Shown here in pieces: positions 50,382 to 60,877 of a DNA stretch of 64,000 nt. Both the position numbers and the translations under genes were made by a program. Below the pieces are notes generated by a model. It saw only the letters and a program-made list of their open reading frames with translations. It had not been told where the DNA came from and searched no databases. Source of the stretch: Caulobacter sp. (lineage in GTDB: Bacteria > Pseudomonadota > Alphaproteobacteria > Caulobacterales > Caulobacteraceae); NCBI GenBank assembly GCA_028291265.1, contig JAQGIK010000095.1, forward strand, positions 1-64,000. The letters run 5' to 3'. Every line of letters starts with the position of its first letter. Positions within the stretch are counted from its first letter, which is position 1.

Positions 50382-51524
50382 TCATGATGACGCTTTCAGA
50401 CAAGCTTCATCCAGCGCCTGGATGGCCCCGACCAGGTGGTAGAGCGAGGAGGCCGGCGAGGGCTCGTCGCGGAAGGACCCGTCGGCCTCCATGTTCTCGA
50501 ACCACAGGCCGGGGCGCGGGGTGGCGAGGTAGCGCAGCAGGCTCTCCGCCCCGGCCCTGGCGATCGGCCAGCCGGCGTCCGGGTCGATGGAGGCCAGCAG
50601 GGCGCCGGCCCGCGTGCGCTCGGTCTGTGGCCACAGGCGGGCGGTGCGGTCGACGGGCCGGAAGTCCTGGCCCAGGGCCATAAGGGCGACGCCCCGTTCG
50701 GCATCGACGCCGGCCCGCTCGCCCAGGGCGATGAGCATCCGGGCCGATTGCCGCGAAGCTTCGTTGTCCGCCAAGGCCGCATGGCGCAGCAGCAGGAAGC
50801 CCCACTCGAACTGATGCCCGGGCTCGACCTCTGCCTGCGGCAACACCGACCAGTCGAGATCGAACAGTTCCGGCAGGCCGCCCGAGGGCTGGATCAGATG
50901 CTCCCGCGCCAGCCGGGCGATGCGGTTGGAAAGGTCCGCCCAGCCGCCGTCGTCGCCGGCCTCGCGCCAGGCCAGCGCCGCCTCGAACAGATGCATCAGC
51001 GGATTGGCCCGCAATGGCGCGGTGCGCGTGGCGTCGTCATGCACCCCGCCGTCCGGCCGGCCGATCAACGTCGCCTGCGCCGCCCGGGCCCGCTGGGCCA
51101 GGGATTCCAGCCCATGTCCGGGCCCCAGCGCCTGCCGTGCCGCCGACAGGGCCAGCAGGCCGAACGCCTGCTCATAGGGTTGGGCGCTGTCGTCGACCGG
51201 GGCGCCGGCCTCGTCGATGGAAAACCGGAACAGCCCGTCGGGCCGGGTCAGCGGCCCGGTCAGGCTGCTGAGCCCATGGGCCATCGCCTCGCGCCAGGGC
51301 CCGGCCCAGCCCATCCGCCCGGCTTGGGCGAACACATAGGTCTGCCGCGCCACAACCCGGGTGCGCCGGGGCAGGGTCACGGGCGCGCCGTCCAGCGTCA
51401 GCTTCTCGAAAAACCCGCCCCGGGCATGGTCGGTCCCGACATTCCACCACAGCGGCAGGGCGTCCTCGAACAGCCAGGCCTTCAGCCGGTCGCGAAGTTC
51501 GAGGATGTCGGGCGGGGCTGGCAC
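50382..51524 (-). CDS. AGE family epimerase/isomerase
   Basis: LPLWWNVGTDHARGGFFEKLTLDG; QAFGLLALSAAR; EPGHQFEWGFLLLRHA; LWPQTER. Confidence 0.9.
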   Translation of the reverse strand: MPAPPDILELRDRLKAWLFEDALPLWWNVGTDHARGGFFEKLTLDGAPVTLPRRTRVVARQTYVFAQAGRMGWAGPWREAMAHGLSSLTGPLTRPDGLFRFSIDEAGAPVDDSAQPYEQAFGLLALSAARQALGPGHGLESLAQRARAAQATLIGRPDGGVHDDATRTAPLRANPLMHLFEAALAWREAGDDGGWADLSNRIARLAREHLIQPSGGLPELFDLDWSVLPQAEVEPGHQFEWGFLLLRHAALADNEASRQSARMLIALGERAGVDAERGVALMALGQDFRPVDRTARLWPQTERTRAGALLASIDPDAGWPIARAGAESLLRYLATPRPGLWFENMEADGSFRDEPSPASSLYHLVGAIQALDEACLKASS

Positions 51525-51627
51525 GCCCCCGTCTTAGGACGGCCCGGCGGGCGGCTCAACCATGGCCCCTTGGCGAACCGTCCGGGGCGCCCCATCTGCA
51601 CCCCAACACTGTTCAGGAGGAACACCC

Positions 51628-52137
51628 ATGTCCCTGTCGCTCTACGACGTCTCGATCCCCGTCTATCTCAACGGCCTGCACAATCTGGTCGCCATCCTCG
51701 ACAAGTCGTCCACCCACGCCGGCCCCAACATCGCCAGCTGGCTGGACGCGCGCCTGGCGCCCGACATGCACCCCCTGACCCGCCAGATCCAGATGGTCAG
51801 CGACTCGGCCAAGGGCGGCGCCGCCCGCCTCGCCAACATCGATCCGCCCGCGATGCCCGACACCGAGACCACCATCGACCAGCTGCGCGAGCGCCTGGCC
51901 AAGACCATCGCCTTCCTGCAGACGATCAAGCCCGAACAGGTCAACGGCCGCGAGGCCGCCAGCATCGAACTGAAGTTCCCGAACGGGGCCATGACCTTCA
52001 CCGGCCGCGACTTCCTGTTCAACTTCTCGCTGCCGAACTTCTACTTCCACACGGTCACAGCCTACGGCCTGCTGCGCAAGGAAGGCGCCCCGATCGGCAA
52101 GATGGACTTCCTCGCCGGTGGTCGCCAGGCGGCCTAA
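51628..52137 (+). CDS. DUF1993 family protein
   Basis: SLYDVSIPVYLNGLHNLVAILDKS; FNFSLPNFYFHTVTAYGLLRKEGAPIGKMDFL. Confidence 0.88.
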   Translation: MSLSLYDVSIPVYLNGLHNLVAILDKSSTHAGPNIASWLDARLAPDMHPLTRQIQMVSDSAKGGAARLANIDPPAMPDTETTIDQLRERLAKTIAFLQTIKPEQVNGREAASIELKFPNGAMTFTGRDFLFNFSLPNFYFHTVTAYGLLRKEGAPIGKMDFLAGGRQAA

Positions 52138-52520
52138 AGAACCGCCGTCGTCTCGATCTCGACGCGGGCGGCGTCCTCGACGAGCCCTTTGACCTCGACC
52201 ACGGCCATGGCCGGATAGTGGGGGCCGATCAGCTCGCGCCAGAGGGCGCCGATCTCGCGCAGGGACGCCAGGTACTCGCGCTTGTCGACGACGTACCAGG
52301 TCATCCGGACGATGTGTTCGGGGCCGGCCTTGGCCTCGGCCAGCACGGCCAGGGTGTTGAGCAGGACCTGGCGGAACTGGGCGGCGAAGCGGTCCGGGAA
52401 GGCGCCGGCCGTGTCCCAGCCGATCTGGCCGGCGACGAAGACCATGCGGCCCTCGGCGGCGACGCCGTTCGAATAGCCCTTCGGCCGGGGCCAGCCTTCG
52501 GGCAGCAGGACGGTGTGCAT
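52134..52520 (-). CDS. RidA family protein
   Basis: GYSNGVAAEGRMVFVAGQIGWD; QFRQVLLNTLAVLAEAKAGPEHIVRMTWYV. Confidence 0.9.
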   Translation of the reverse strand: MHTVLLPEGWPRPKGYSNGVAAEGRMVFVAGQIGWDTAGAFPDRFAAQFRQVLLNTLAVLAEAKAGPEHIVRMTWYVVDKREYLASLREIGALWRELIGPHYPAMAVVEVKGLVEDAARVEIETTAVL

Positions 52521-54109
52521 TACGTCTCCTTGAGCCGGAAGCGTTGCAGCTTGCCGGTCTGGGTCTTGGGCAGGGCGTCCCGGAATTCGAGGGCGCGGGG
52601 ATATTTGTAGGGGGCGATGACGCCCTTCACGTGGGTCTGCAGTTCGGCTTTCAGATCGTCGCCGGCCGTGAAGCCGGCATTGAGCACCACGAAGGCCTTG
52701 CAGATCTGGCCACGCTCGGGGTCGGGCGCCCCGATCACGGCGGCTTCGGCCACGGCCGGGTGGCGCAGCAGGGCATCCTCGACCTCCGGCGCGCCGATGT
52801 TGTAGCCGGACGAGATGATCATGTCGTCGGCCCGGGAGACGAACCAGAAGTAGCCGTCCTCGTCGCGCCGGTAGAGGTCGCCGGTCAGGTTCCAGCCATC
52901 GCGCACGTAGGTGGCCTGGCGCGAATCGGCCAGGTAGCGGCAGCCCGTCGGGCCGCGCACGGCCAGCCGCCCGGTCTGGCCGGCCGGCAACGGCTGGCCG
53001 GCCTCGTCCTGGATGCGGGCCTCGAAGCCGGGGACCGCCTTGCCGGTCGATCCCGGCCGGATGTCGTCGCCGCGCGCCGAGATGAAGACGTGGAACATCT
53101 CGGTCGAGCCGATGCCGTCGATGATCCGCAGCCCCGTCGCCTCATGCCAGGCGTCCGAGGTGGCGGCCGGCAAGGGCTCGCCGGCCGAAACGCAGGTTTT
53201 CAGGCTCGACAGGTCGTGGTCGGCGGCCAGCCGGATCAGGTGGCGATAGCCGGTCGGGGCGGTGAAGAGGACGCTGGCCCGGTGCGCGGCGATGGTCTCG
53301 GCCAGGGCCTCGAAGCCCGGCCGGTCGCAGAGGGCCGTGGCCGCCCCCGCGGCGGCCGGAAACACCACCAGCCCGCCGAGCCCGAAGGTGAAGGCGATGG
53401 GCGGGGTGCCGACCACCACGTCGGCCGGGGTCAGTCGCAGGATGTGGCGGGCGAAGGTGTCGGCCAGGCTGAGGATGTCGCGGTGCAGGTGGACGCAGCC
53501 CTTGGGCTTGCCGGTCGTGCCGCTGGTGAAGGCGATCAGGGCCGGGTCCTCGGCGGCCGTGTCGACGGCTTCGAAGCCGGCCGGCTTGCCCGAGGCGGCG
53601 GCCTGCAGGACGTCGCTGTCCATCACGGCGGTGAGCACCGGCGCGGCGGCCCGGGCCTCGGCGGCGGCCTCGATGAGGGCCGCGTCGATCAGGCCGATGC
53701 CGACCTGCGCCTTCTCGACCACCGTCGCCAGTTCGCCTGGCCGCAGCATCGGCATGGTGGCGACCACCACGCCCCCGGCCTTGAGGATGGCGAACCAGGC
53801 GGTCAGCACCCAGGCGACGTTGGGCCCGTGCAGCAGCACCCGGTTGCCGGGGACGACGCCGAGGTCCTCGGCCAACACCCGCGCCATGCGGTCGGAGGCG
53901 GCGTCGAGCTCCGCCCAGCTCATCCGGCCGGATTTCCACAACAGCGCCGGGCCGTCCGGACCGGCGGCGGCCTTGGCCCGGCGCAGCAGTTCCGAAGCGG
54001 CGTTCAGGCGCGGCGGATAGTCCAGCCCCGCCAGCAGCAGCACCGGCCGCTGATCCTCGGGCGGCAGGTTGTCGAGGACGAAGCGGTCGAGATGCGCGCT
54101 CGCCGACAT
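52520..54109 (-). CDS. Benzoate-CoA ligase family, probable 2-aminobenzoate-CoA ligase
   Basis: AFTSGTTGKPKGCVHLHRD; GIGSTEMFHVFISARGDDIRPGSTGKAVPGFEA; context with the 2-aminobenzoyl-CoA monooxygenase/reductase gene. Confidence 0.82.
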   Translation of the reverse strand: MSASAHLDRFVLDNLPPEDQRPVLLLAGLDYPPRLNAASELLRRAKAAAGPDGPALLWKSGRMSWAELDAASDRMARVLAEDLGVVPGNRVLLHGPNVAWVLTAWFAILKAGGVVVATMPMLRPGELATVVEKAQVGIGLIDAALIEAAAEARAAAPVLTAVMDSDVLQAAASGKPAGFEAVDTAAEDPALIAFTSGTTGKPKGCVHLHRDILSLADTFARHILRLTPADVVVGTPPIAFTFGLGGLVVFPAAAGAATALCDRPGFEALAETIAAHRASVLFTAPTGYRHLIRLAADHDLSSLKTCVSAGEPLPAATSDAWHEATGLRIIDGIGSTEMFHVFISARGDDIRPGSTGKAVPGFEARIQDEAGQPLPAGQTGRLAVRGPTGCRYLADSRQATYVRDGWNLTGDLYRRDEDGYFWFVSRADDMIISSGYNIGAPEVEDALLRHPAVAEAAVIGAPDPERGQICKAFVVLNAGFTAGDDLKAELQTHVKGVIAPYKYPRALEFRDALPKTQTGKLQRFRLKET

Positions 54110-54114
54110 GGCCG

Positions 54115-54924
54115 TCAGTTCCCCTCGAACACCGGCTGCCGCTTGGCGGCGAAGGCCTCGTAGGCGCGTCGGAAGTCCTGGGTCTGCATGCAGATGGCCT
54201 GGGCCTGCGCCTCGGCCTCGATGGCGGCGTCGAGGCTCATGTCCCATTCGACGTTGAGCTGGGTCTTGGTCATGCCGTGGGCGAAGGTCGGGCCGCTGGC
54301 CAGGCTGACCGCCAGCGCCCGCGCCGTCTCCATCAGCGCCTCGGACTCGACCAGCCGATTGTGGAAACCCCAGCGTTCGCCCTCGTCGGCGGTCATCGTC
54401 CTGCCCGTGAACAGCAGTTCCGAGGCCCGCCCCTGGCCGATCAGCCGGGGCAGGATGGCGCAGGCGCCCATGTCGCAGCCGGCCAGGCCGACGCGGGTGA
54501 AGAGGAAGGCGGTCTTGGCCCTGGGCGTGGCGATCCGCATGTCGGATGCCATGGCCATGATCGCCCCGGCCCCGGCGCAGACCCCGTCGATGGCGGCGAT
54601 CAGCGGCTGGGGACAGGCCCGCATGGCTTTCACCAGGTCGCCCGTCATGTGGGTGAAGGCCAGCAATTCCGGCATGGTCATCCGGGTCAGCGGTCCGATG
54701 ATCTCATGCACGTCGCCGCCGGAGGAGAAGTTGCCGCCGGCCCCGGTGACGATCACCGCCTTGCAGTCGTCGGCCTGGGCGAGGGCCCGGAACAGGCCGC
54801 GCATCTCGGCGTAGGACTCGAAGGTCAGGGGGTTCTTCCGCTCCGGCCGGTTGAGAGTCAGGGTCCCGACCCCGTCCTCCACCGCCCACAGGAAATGCTC
54901 GGCGCGATAGTCGCTCGCCTTCAT
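54115..54924 (-). CDS. Enoyl-CoA hydratase/isomerase family protein
   Basis: [59 protein letters not shown]. Confidence 0.9.
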   Translation of the reverse strand: MKASDYRAEHFLWAVEDGVGTLTLNRPERKNPLTFESYAEMRGLFRALAQADDCKAVIVTGAGGNFSSGGDVHEIIGPLTRMTMPELLAFTHMTGDLVKAMRACPQPLIAAIDGVCAGAGAIMAMASDMRIATPRAKTAFLFTRVGLAGCDMGACAILPRLIGQGRASELLFTGRTMTADEGERWGFHNRLVESEALMETARALAVSLASGPTFAHGMTKTQLNVEWDMSLDAAIEAEAQAQAICMQTQDFRRAYEAFAAKRQPVFEGN

Positions 54925-55412
54925 GGGGTCGTTCCTCCAGTGGCCTGCAGCGATTTCTTGGTTCGCTCCAGCAGGCGGGTCAGGTCTTCGGCCTCGCCGG
55001 CCGCCAGGCCGGAGAGCAGGGTCTCGATCCAGTGTTCGTGGGCCAGCGCCATCGCGTCGAACCGGGCCTGGCCCAGGGCCGTGATCCGCACCCGCCGCGC
55101 CCGGCGGTCGGGGCCGTCCAGCCCCTCGATCATGCCGTCGGCCTTCAGCCGGGCGGCCAGGCCGGTGACGTTGCCGTTGCTGACCATCAGCATGCGCGAC
55201 ACCTCGCCCATCGTCAGGCCCGCCTGGCCGGCCCGGTCCAGCGCCGACAGCATGTCGAAGCGGGGCAGGGTCGAGCCGAAGTCGTCGCGCAGCCGCTGGG
55301 CGATCCGCTGCTCGATGGCCGTGGAACAGGTCAGCAGCCGCAGCCACAGGCGCAGGGAGCGCTTGCCGTCCGGCGCGCCACCGAGGCGGTCGGGAAGGGC
55401 GACGACGCTCAC
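54921..55412 (-). CDS. MarR family transcriptional regulator
   Basis: [66 protein letters not shown] start. Confidence 0.9.
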   Translation of the reverse strand: MSVVALPDRLGGAPDGKRSLRLWLRLLTCSTAIEQRIAQRLRDDFGSTLPRFDMLSALDRAGQAGLTMGEVSRMLMVSNGNVTGLAARLKADGMIEGLDGPDRRARRVRITALGQARFDAMALAHEHWIETLLSGLAAGEAEDLTRLLERTKKSLQATGGTTP

Positions 55413-56170
55413 AGCTCGCCCCCGGCGATGGGCAGGGCGGCCCCGTTGACGGCCGCCGCCTCCTCGCCGCACAGCCATAGCACCAGGGCGGCGACCTCCT
55501 CCGGCCTGATCAATCGGCCGAGCGGGTTGACCGAGAACAGGGCGGCGCGCGCCTCGTCCTCGCTCCGGCCGGTCTTGCCGACCAGGGTCTCGACCGAGCG
55601 GGCGACCAGGTCGGTGTCGGTAAAGCCGGGGCAGACGGCGTTGACCGTCACCCCCTTGGCGGCGACCTCCAGGGCCAGGGCGCGGGTCAGGCCGACCAGT
55701 CCGTGCTTGGCGGCGACATAGGCGGAAACGTAGCCGTAGCCCTTCAGGCCGGCCGTCGAGGCGACGTTGACGATGCGGCCCCAACCGCGCTCCAGCATGG
55801 CCGGCAGCACCTGACGCGACGCCTCGGCCGGGGCCTCGAGATTGAGAGCCAGGCTGGCCCGCAGATCGGCGGCGCTGGTCTTCAGGAATGGGGCCGAGCT
55901 GGTTCCGCCGGCGTTGTTGATCAGGATGTCGATGGCGCCGAAATGCATCCGGCCCCGCTCCAGGGCCGTCGCCAGGGCGGCCGCGTCGGTGACGTCGGCG
56001 GCGGCAACGGCGGCGGCCTCGCCGATCAGCCCCCGGGTCGCTTCGAGCGCCTCATGCCGACGGCCGATCAGGGTGACGCAGGCGCCTGCGCCGGCCAGCG
56101 CCACGGCGGTCGCCCGGCCTATGCCGGACCCAGCGCCGGTGACCACGGCATGTTTCCCCGCAAGGCTCAT
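55409..56170 (-). CDS. SDR family oxidoreductase
   Basis: [49 protein letters not shown]. Confidence 0.92.
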   Translation of the reverse strand: MSLAGKHAVVTGAGSGIGRATAVALAGAGACVTLIGRRHEALEATRGLIGEAAAVAAADVTDAAALATALERGRMHFGAIDILINNAGGTSSAPFLKTSAADLRASLALNLEAPAEASRQVLPAMLERGWGRIVNVASTAGLKGYGYVSAYVAAKHGLVGLTRALALEVAAKGVTVNAVCPGFTDTDLVARSVETLVGKTGRSEDEARAALFSVNPLGRLIRPEEVAALVLWLCGEEAAAVNGAALPIAGGEL

Positions 56171-58476
56171 ACCGGTCCCGCCTGCTGTTGACGTTCGACG
56201 TTTCTGGCGAGGTTGCGGGCCAGCTGGGCGAAGCCGGCCAGGTACTGCACGGGCGGCGGGGCGGCGAACCAGCCCTGCTCGGCGGCGGCCCGCAGGGTCC
56301 AGTTCGGGTCGGCCAGGTGCGGCCGGGCCAGGGCGCAGAGGTCGGCCCGGCCGGCGGCCAGGATCGAGTTGACGTGGTCGGTCTCGTAGATGTTGCCGAC
56401 CGCCATGGTCGCCACCCCGGCCTCGTTGCGGATGCGGTCGCTGAACGGGGTCTGGAACATGCGGCCGTAGACCGGCTCGGCCGCCTCGCTGGTCTGGCCG
56501 GCCGAGACGTCGATCAGGTCGCAGCCGGCGTCGGCGAAGGCGCGGGCGATGGCGACGGACTCTTCGGGCGCCAGACCATCCTCGACCCAGTCGGTGGCCG
56601 ACAGCCGCACGGACATCGGCTTGTCGTCCGGCCAGGCGGCGCGCATGGCGGCGAAGACTTCCAGCGGGAAGCGCAGGCGGTTTTCGAGGCTGCCGCCGTA
56701 CTCATCGGTGCGGTGGTTGGAAACCGGCGTCAGGAAGGACGACAGCAGGTAACCGTGGGCGCCGTGCAGCTCGACCATGTCGAAGCCCGCCTCGTCCGCG
56801 AGTTTCACGGCGCGGACGAAGTCGGCGGTGACCCGGTCCATGTCGGCGCGAGTCATGGCGCGCGGAATCTGGTCCCGCTCCGACCAGGCAATCGCCGACG
56901 GCGCGATCAGAGCCCAGCCGCCCTCTTCCAGCGGCAGGTCGGCGCGCGGGCCCCAGGGCCGTTCGACCGAACCCTTGCGGCCGGCGTGGGCCAGCTGCAG
57001 GCAGATCCGCGCGCCCTGGGCGTGGACGAAGTCGACGATCCGGCTCCAGGCGTCGCGGTGCTCGGGCCGGTACATCCCGGCGCAGCCGGGCGTGATCCGC
57101 CCGTCGGCGCTGACGTCGGTCATCTCGGTGAAGACCAGCCCCGCCCCACCCAGCGCCCGGCCGCCGAGGTGGACCAGGTGGAAGTCGCCGACCAGCCCGT
57201 CCTCGGCCGAGTACATGCACATCGGCGAGACCACCACGCGATTGGGAAGGGTCAGGCCGCGCAGCCGCAGCGGCGTGAACATTGGCGGCGGCGGTTTGCG
57301 GCTCGGCGGCGCCCCCGCCTGGTCGGCGAACCAGCGTTCCAGGCCCAACAGGAAGTCGCCGTCGCGCAGGCGCAGGTTCTCATGGCTGACCCGCTGGCTG
57401 CGGGTCAGCAGGCTGTAGGCGAACTGCAGCGGGTCGAGCCCCGTGTAGCGGTCCAGGGTCTCGAACCATTCGGTCGAATTGCGCGCCGCGCTCTGCAGCT
57501 TCAGCACCTCGACCCGCCGGTCGGCCTCGTAGGCCGCCAGGCCTGTGTCGAGATCGCCGCCTTCCGTGACCGCCTCGGCCAGCCGGATGGCGTCCTCGAA
57601 GGCAAGCTTGGTCCCCGAGCCGATGGAGAAGTGGGCCGTGTGGGCCGCATCTCCGAGCAGCACCAGATTGCCGTCCCGCCAGTTGGAACAGGCCACCCGC
57701 GGAAAGTTGAGCCAGGCCGAACCACGCAGATGTCGCGCATTGCTCTTCAGCGCATGGCCGTTCAGCCAGGCCGCGAACAGCCCTTCGGCCGCCCGGCAGG
57801 TCTCGTCCTGGTCCATGCGGTCGAAGCCGAGGCCGGCCCAGGTCGCCTGCGAACACTCGACGATAAAGGTCGAGCCGCCCTCCTCGAACCGGTAGGCATG
57901 GGCCCAGATCCAGCCGTGCGGCGTCAGGGCGAAGGCGAAGGTGAAGGCGTCGAAGGCCTTGGCCGTGCCCAGCCAGATGTATTTGTTGCTCCGCACATCG
58001 ACATCGACCCCGAACACCTCGGGCCGCTCATTGCGGGCCCGACTGTTCAGCCCGTCGGCGGCGACCACCAGGTCGGCCTCCAGCGCCGCCGGATCGACCT
58101 CGCTCTCGAACCGCAAATCGACGCCGAGCGCCCGGGCCCGCTCATGCAGGATATTCAGCAGCCGCTGCCGCCCGATGCCGGCGAAGCCGTGCCCGCCCGA
58201 CCGGATCGTCTGCCCATGGATGTGGACGTCGATGTCGTCCCAATGGACGAAGGCCGCCTCGATCAGGCCCGCCGTCTCCGGATCGTTGGCCTTCAGATTG
58301 GCCAGCGTCTGGTCCGAAAACACCACCCCCCAGCCAAAGGTGTCGTCCGGCCGGTTGCGCTCATGCACCACGACCGACAGCGTCGGATCGCGCAGCTTCA
58401 GGGAGATGGCGAGGTAAAGGCCGCCGGGGCCGGCCCCGACGACAGCGATGCTCCGAACCTGGGAAGGCCGCGACAT
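56167..58476 (-). CDS. Bifunctional 2-aminobenzoyl-CoA monooxygenase/reductase-type protein (FAD hydroxylase + OYE)
   Basis: N-terminal [14 protein letters not shown] and [24 protein letters not shown]-terminal [64 protein letters not shown]. Confidence 0.9.
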   Translation of the reverse strand: MSRPSQVRSIAVVGAGPGGLYLAISLKLRDPTLSVVVHERNRPDDTFGWGVVFSDQTLANLKANDPETAGLIEAAFVHWDDIDVHIHGQTIRSGGHGFAGIGRQRLLNILHERARALGVDLRFESEVDPAALEADLVVAADGLNSRARNERPEVFGVDVDVRSNKYIWLGTAKAFDAFTFAFALTPHGWIWAHAYRFEEGGSTFIVECSQATWAGLGFDRMDQDETCRAAEGLFAAWLNGHALKSNARHLRGSAWLNFPRVACSNWRDGNLVLLGDAAHTAHFSIGSGTKLAFEDAIRLAEAVTEGGDLDTGLAAYEADRRVEVLKLQSAARNSTEWFETLDRYTGLDPLQFAYSLLTRSQRVSHENLRLRDGDFLLGLERWFADQAGAPPSRKPPPPMFTPLRLRGLTLPNRVVVSPMCMYSAEDGLVGDFHLVHLGGRALGGAGLVFTEMTDVSADGRITPGCAGMYRPEHRDAWSRIVDFVHAQGARICLQLAHAGRKGSVERPWGPRADLPLEEGGWALIAPSAIAWSERDQIPRAMTRADMDRVTADFVRAVKLADEAGFDMVELHGAHGYLLSSFLTPVSNHRTDEYGGSLENRLRFPLEVFAAMRAAWPDDKPMSVRLSATDWVEDGLAPEESVAIARAFADAGCDLIDVSAGQTSEAAEPVYGRMFQTPFSDRIRNEAGVATMAVGNIYETDHVNSILAAGRADLCALARPHLADPNWTLRAAAEQGWFAAPPPVQYLAGFAQLARNLARNVERQQQAGPV

Positions 58477-58478
58477 GC

Positions 58479-58490
58479 TTTAAGCTTAAA
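58479..58490. promoter_or_regulatory. Perfect palindrome TTTAAGCTTAAA at the head of the 2-aminobenzoyl-CoA operon (candidate MarR operator)
   Basis: 12-bp perfect inverted repeat in an AT-rich stretch, 2 bp from the start codon of the first gene. Confidence 0.6.
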
Positions 58491-58529
58491 ATAAAACCAG
58501 GCCTCGGTCCAGCGGGCGGTTCGCGGGCG

Positions 58530-58829
58530 TCACTCAGCCGGATGAAACTCGAAATCGATCAGGTAGACGTTCTGGCCGGCCCCATGCTTGGCGACCTTGA
58601 GCAGATCGACGACCCCTGCGAACCCCGACCGCCGGGCCAGGGCCGGGGTGATGTCGGCCAGTTCGATCTGGCGGATGCGCAGGACCTCCACCGCCCCGCC
58701 CTCCATGGCGTAGCGGTTGCCGACCTTGACCCGCGCCGACTGCCAGATGCGCACCGTGCAGTCGATTTCGCCCCGCCGGATCGGCTCGCGCAGGCGTTTG
58801 ATGAACATCAGGCTCATGGCGGTCACCAT
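58530..58829 (-). CDS. Hypothetical ASCH/PUA-like protein
   Basis: FIKRLREPIRRGEIDCTVRIWQSARVKVGNRYAMEGGAVEVLRI resembles ASCH domain; alternative Met start at 58817. Confidence 0.6.
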   Translation of the reverse strand: MVTAMSLMFIKRLREPIRRGEIDCTVRIWQSARVKVGNRYAMEGGAVEVLRIRQIELADITPALARRSGFAGVVDLLKVAKHGAGQNVYLIDFEFHPAE

Positions 58830-58868
58830 AGCGTGGCCCCGACTCAGCAGACACCCTACATACGGCCC

Positions 58869-59393
58869 ATGCTCGCGCCCTTCGCCGTGATCTTCGACCG
58901 CGACGGCGTCCTCAACGAGGACTACGGCTATGCCTATGAGTCGGACAAGCTGGTCTGGATCCCCGGGGCCCGCGCCGCCATCAAGCGGGTCAACGCCGCC
59001 GGCGGCGTCGTCGTGATCGCCACCAACCAGTCGGGGATCGGGCGGGGCTACTACAGCGAAGAGCAGATGCACGGCTTCCATGCCGAGATGAAGCGGCAGC
59101 TGGCTGCCGACGGCGCGCGCATCGACGCCATCTACTTCTGCCCCTTCCATGAGGCGGCCGCCGAAGCGCGCTACCGCCACGCCGACCATCCCGACCGCAA
59201 GCCCAACCCCGGCATGGTGCTGCGGGCGCTGAAGGATTTCGGCGTCGATCCGAAGCGGGCCCTGATGATCGGCGACAAGCCGGCCGACGTGCAGGCGGCG
59301 CAGGCCGCCGGGGTCGACGGCTATCTCTATGAGGAGGGCGACCTCGAGGACTTCCTGCTCGACGCCGCCTCGCGCACGGGTCTGCCGCTGTAA
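58869..59393 (+). CDS. HAD-IIIA phosphatase (GmhB-like)
   Basis: VIFDRDGVLNEDYGY; ATNQSGIGRGYYSE; YFCPFH; KPNPGM; MIGDKPADVQAAQAAGV. Confidence 0.88.
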   Translation: MLAPFAVIFDRDGVLNEDYGYAYESDKLVWIPGARAAIKRVNAAGGVVVIATNQSGIGRGYYSEEQMHGFHAEMKRQLAADGARIDAIYFCPFHEAAAEARYRHADHPDRKPNPGMVLRALKDFGVDPKRALMIGDKPADVQAAQAAGVDGYLYEEGDLEDFLLDAASRTGLPL

Positions 59394-59490
59394 CGCAGCT
59401 GTTTGCTTCCTTCATGCCCGCTTACGCGTTAGGCAGGGGCCAAATCATGCCCGCGCAAAGGGCGCCCCAAGAACGTTTTTGGACATCCCC

Positions 59491-60873
59491 ATGACCGAAC
59501 TGCCCGCCGCCTCGCACTCGGCGCTCGACCTCATCGGCCTGACGCCGATGGTCGAGGTGACCCGGATCGACACCGGCCTCTGCCGCCTGTTCCTCAAGCT
59601 GGAGAACCAGAACCCCGGCGGCTCGATCAAGGACCGCATCGCCCGCTCGATGATCGAGGCGGCCGAGAAGGACGGAACCCTCAAGCCCGGCGGCGTCATC
59701 ATCGAGGCCACGGCCGGCAACACGGGCCTGGGCCTGGCGCAGGTCGCCACCCTCAAGGGCTACAAGCTGATCCTCATCGTGCCGGACAAGATGGCGCGGG
59801 AGAAGATCCTCCACCTGCGGGCCATGGGCGTCGATGTCCGCATCACCCGTTCGGACGTCGGCAAGGGCCACCCCGAATACTACCAGGACATGGCCCAGAC
59901 GATCGCCCAGGGCCTGCCGGGCTCGCTGTACGTCAACCAGTTCGAGAACCCGGCCAACCCCTACGCCCACGAGACCACCACCGGCCCGGAAATCCTCACC
60001 CAGATGGACGGCGACATCGACGCCATGGTCGTCGGCGTCGGTTCGGGCGGCACCCTGACCGGGCTTGGCCGCTACTTCCAGAAACACAGCCCGAAAACGA
60101 AGATGATCCTCGCCGACCCGGTCGGCTCGATCCTCTACGACTACGTCAACACCGGCGCCTACGGCGAGGCCGGCAGCTGGATCGTCGAGGGCATCGGCGA
60201 GGACTTCATCCCGGTCAACGCCCAGATGGACCTGGTCTCCAAGGCCTATGCCATCAGCGACCGCGAGAGCGTCGAGACGGCCCGCGAACTGCTGCAGAAG
60301 GAAGGCATCCTGGCCGGCAGCTCGTCGGGCACCCTGCTGGCGGCGGCGCTGAAATACTGCCGCGAGCAGACCGAGCCCAAGCGAGTCGTCAGCCTGGTCT
60401 GCGACACCGGCGCCAAATACCTGACCAAGATGTTCAACGACCTGTGGGTCTCGGCCCATGGCTTCGAGGACCGCACCGCGCGCGGCGACATCTCCGACCT
60501 GATCGCCAAGCGCTACAGCGACGGCGGCGTCATCACCATCGGCCCCGACGACACCCTGCTGACCGCCTACAACCGCATGCGCTCGGCCGACATCAGCCAG
60601 CTGCCGGTGGTCGACCACGGCAAGCTGGTCGGCATCCTCGACGAGAGCGACGTGCTGACCGCCGTCGCCCGCGCCCACGACGGCGAAGGCTTCGCCTCCA
60701 AGGTCGGCGGGGCGATGACTCGCAACGTCAAGACCCTGGAATCGCACCAGCCGATGTCGGCGCTCACCGCCGTGTTCGAGCGTGACGAGGTGGCGGTGGT
60801 CATGGACGGCGACGAACTCCTGGGCTTGATCACCCGGGTCGATCTCATCAACCACCTGCGCCGGACGGCCTGA
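59491..60873 (+). CDS. Cystathionine beta-synthase (PLP fold + CBS pair)
   Basis: LKLENQNPGGSIKDRIARSMI; ATAGNTGLGLA; two C-terminal CBS repeats. Confidence 0.92.
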   Translation: MTELPAASHSALDLIGLTPMVEVTRIDTGLCRLFLKLENQNPGGSIKDRIARSMIEAAEKDGTLKPGGVIIEATAGNTGLGLAQVATLKGYKLILIVPDKMAREKILHLRAMGVDVRITRSDVGKGHPEYYQDMAQTIAQGLPGSLYVNQFENPANPYAHETTTGPEILTQMDGDIDAMVVGVGSGGTLTGLGRYFQKHSPKTKMILADPVGSILYDYVNTGAYGEAGSWIVEGIGEDFIPVNAQMDLVSKAYAISDRESVETARELLQKEGILAGSSSGTLLAAALKYCREQTEPKRVVSLVCDTGAKYLTKMFNDLWVSAHGFEDRTARGDISDLIAKRYSDGGVITIGPDDTLLTAYNRMRSADISQLPVVDHGKLVGILDESDVLTAVARAHDGEGFASKVGGAMTRNVKTLESHQPMSALTAVFERDEVAVVMDGDELLGLITRVDLINHLRRTA

Positions 60874-60877
60874 ACCC

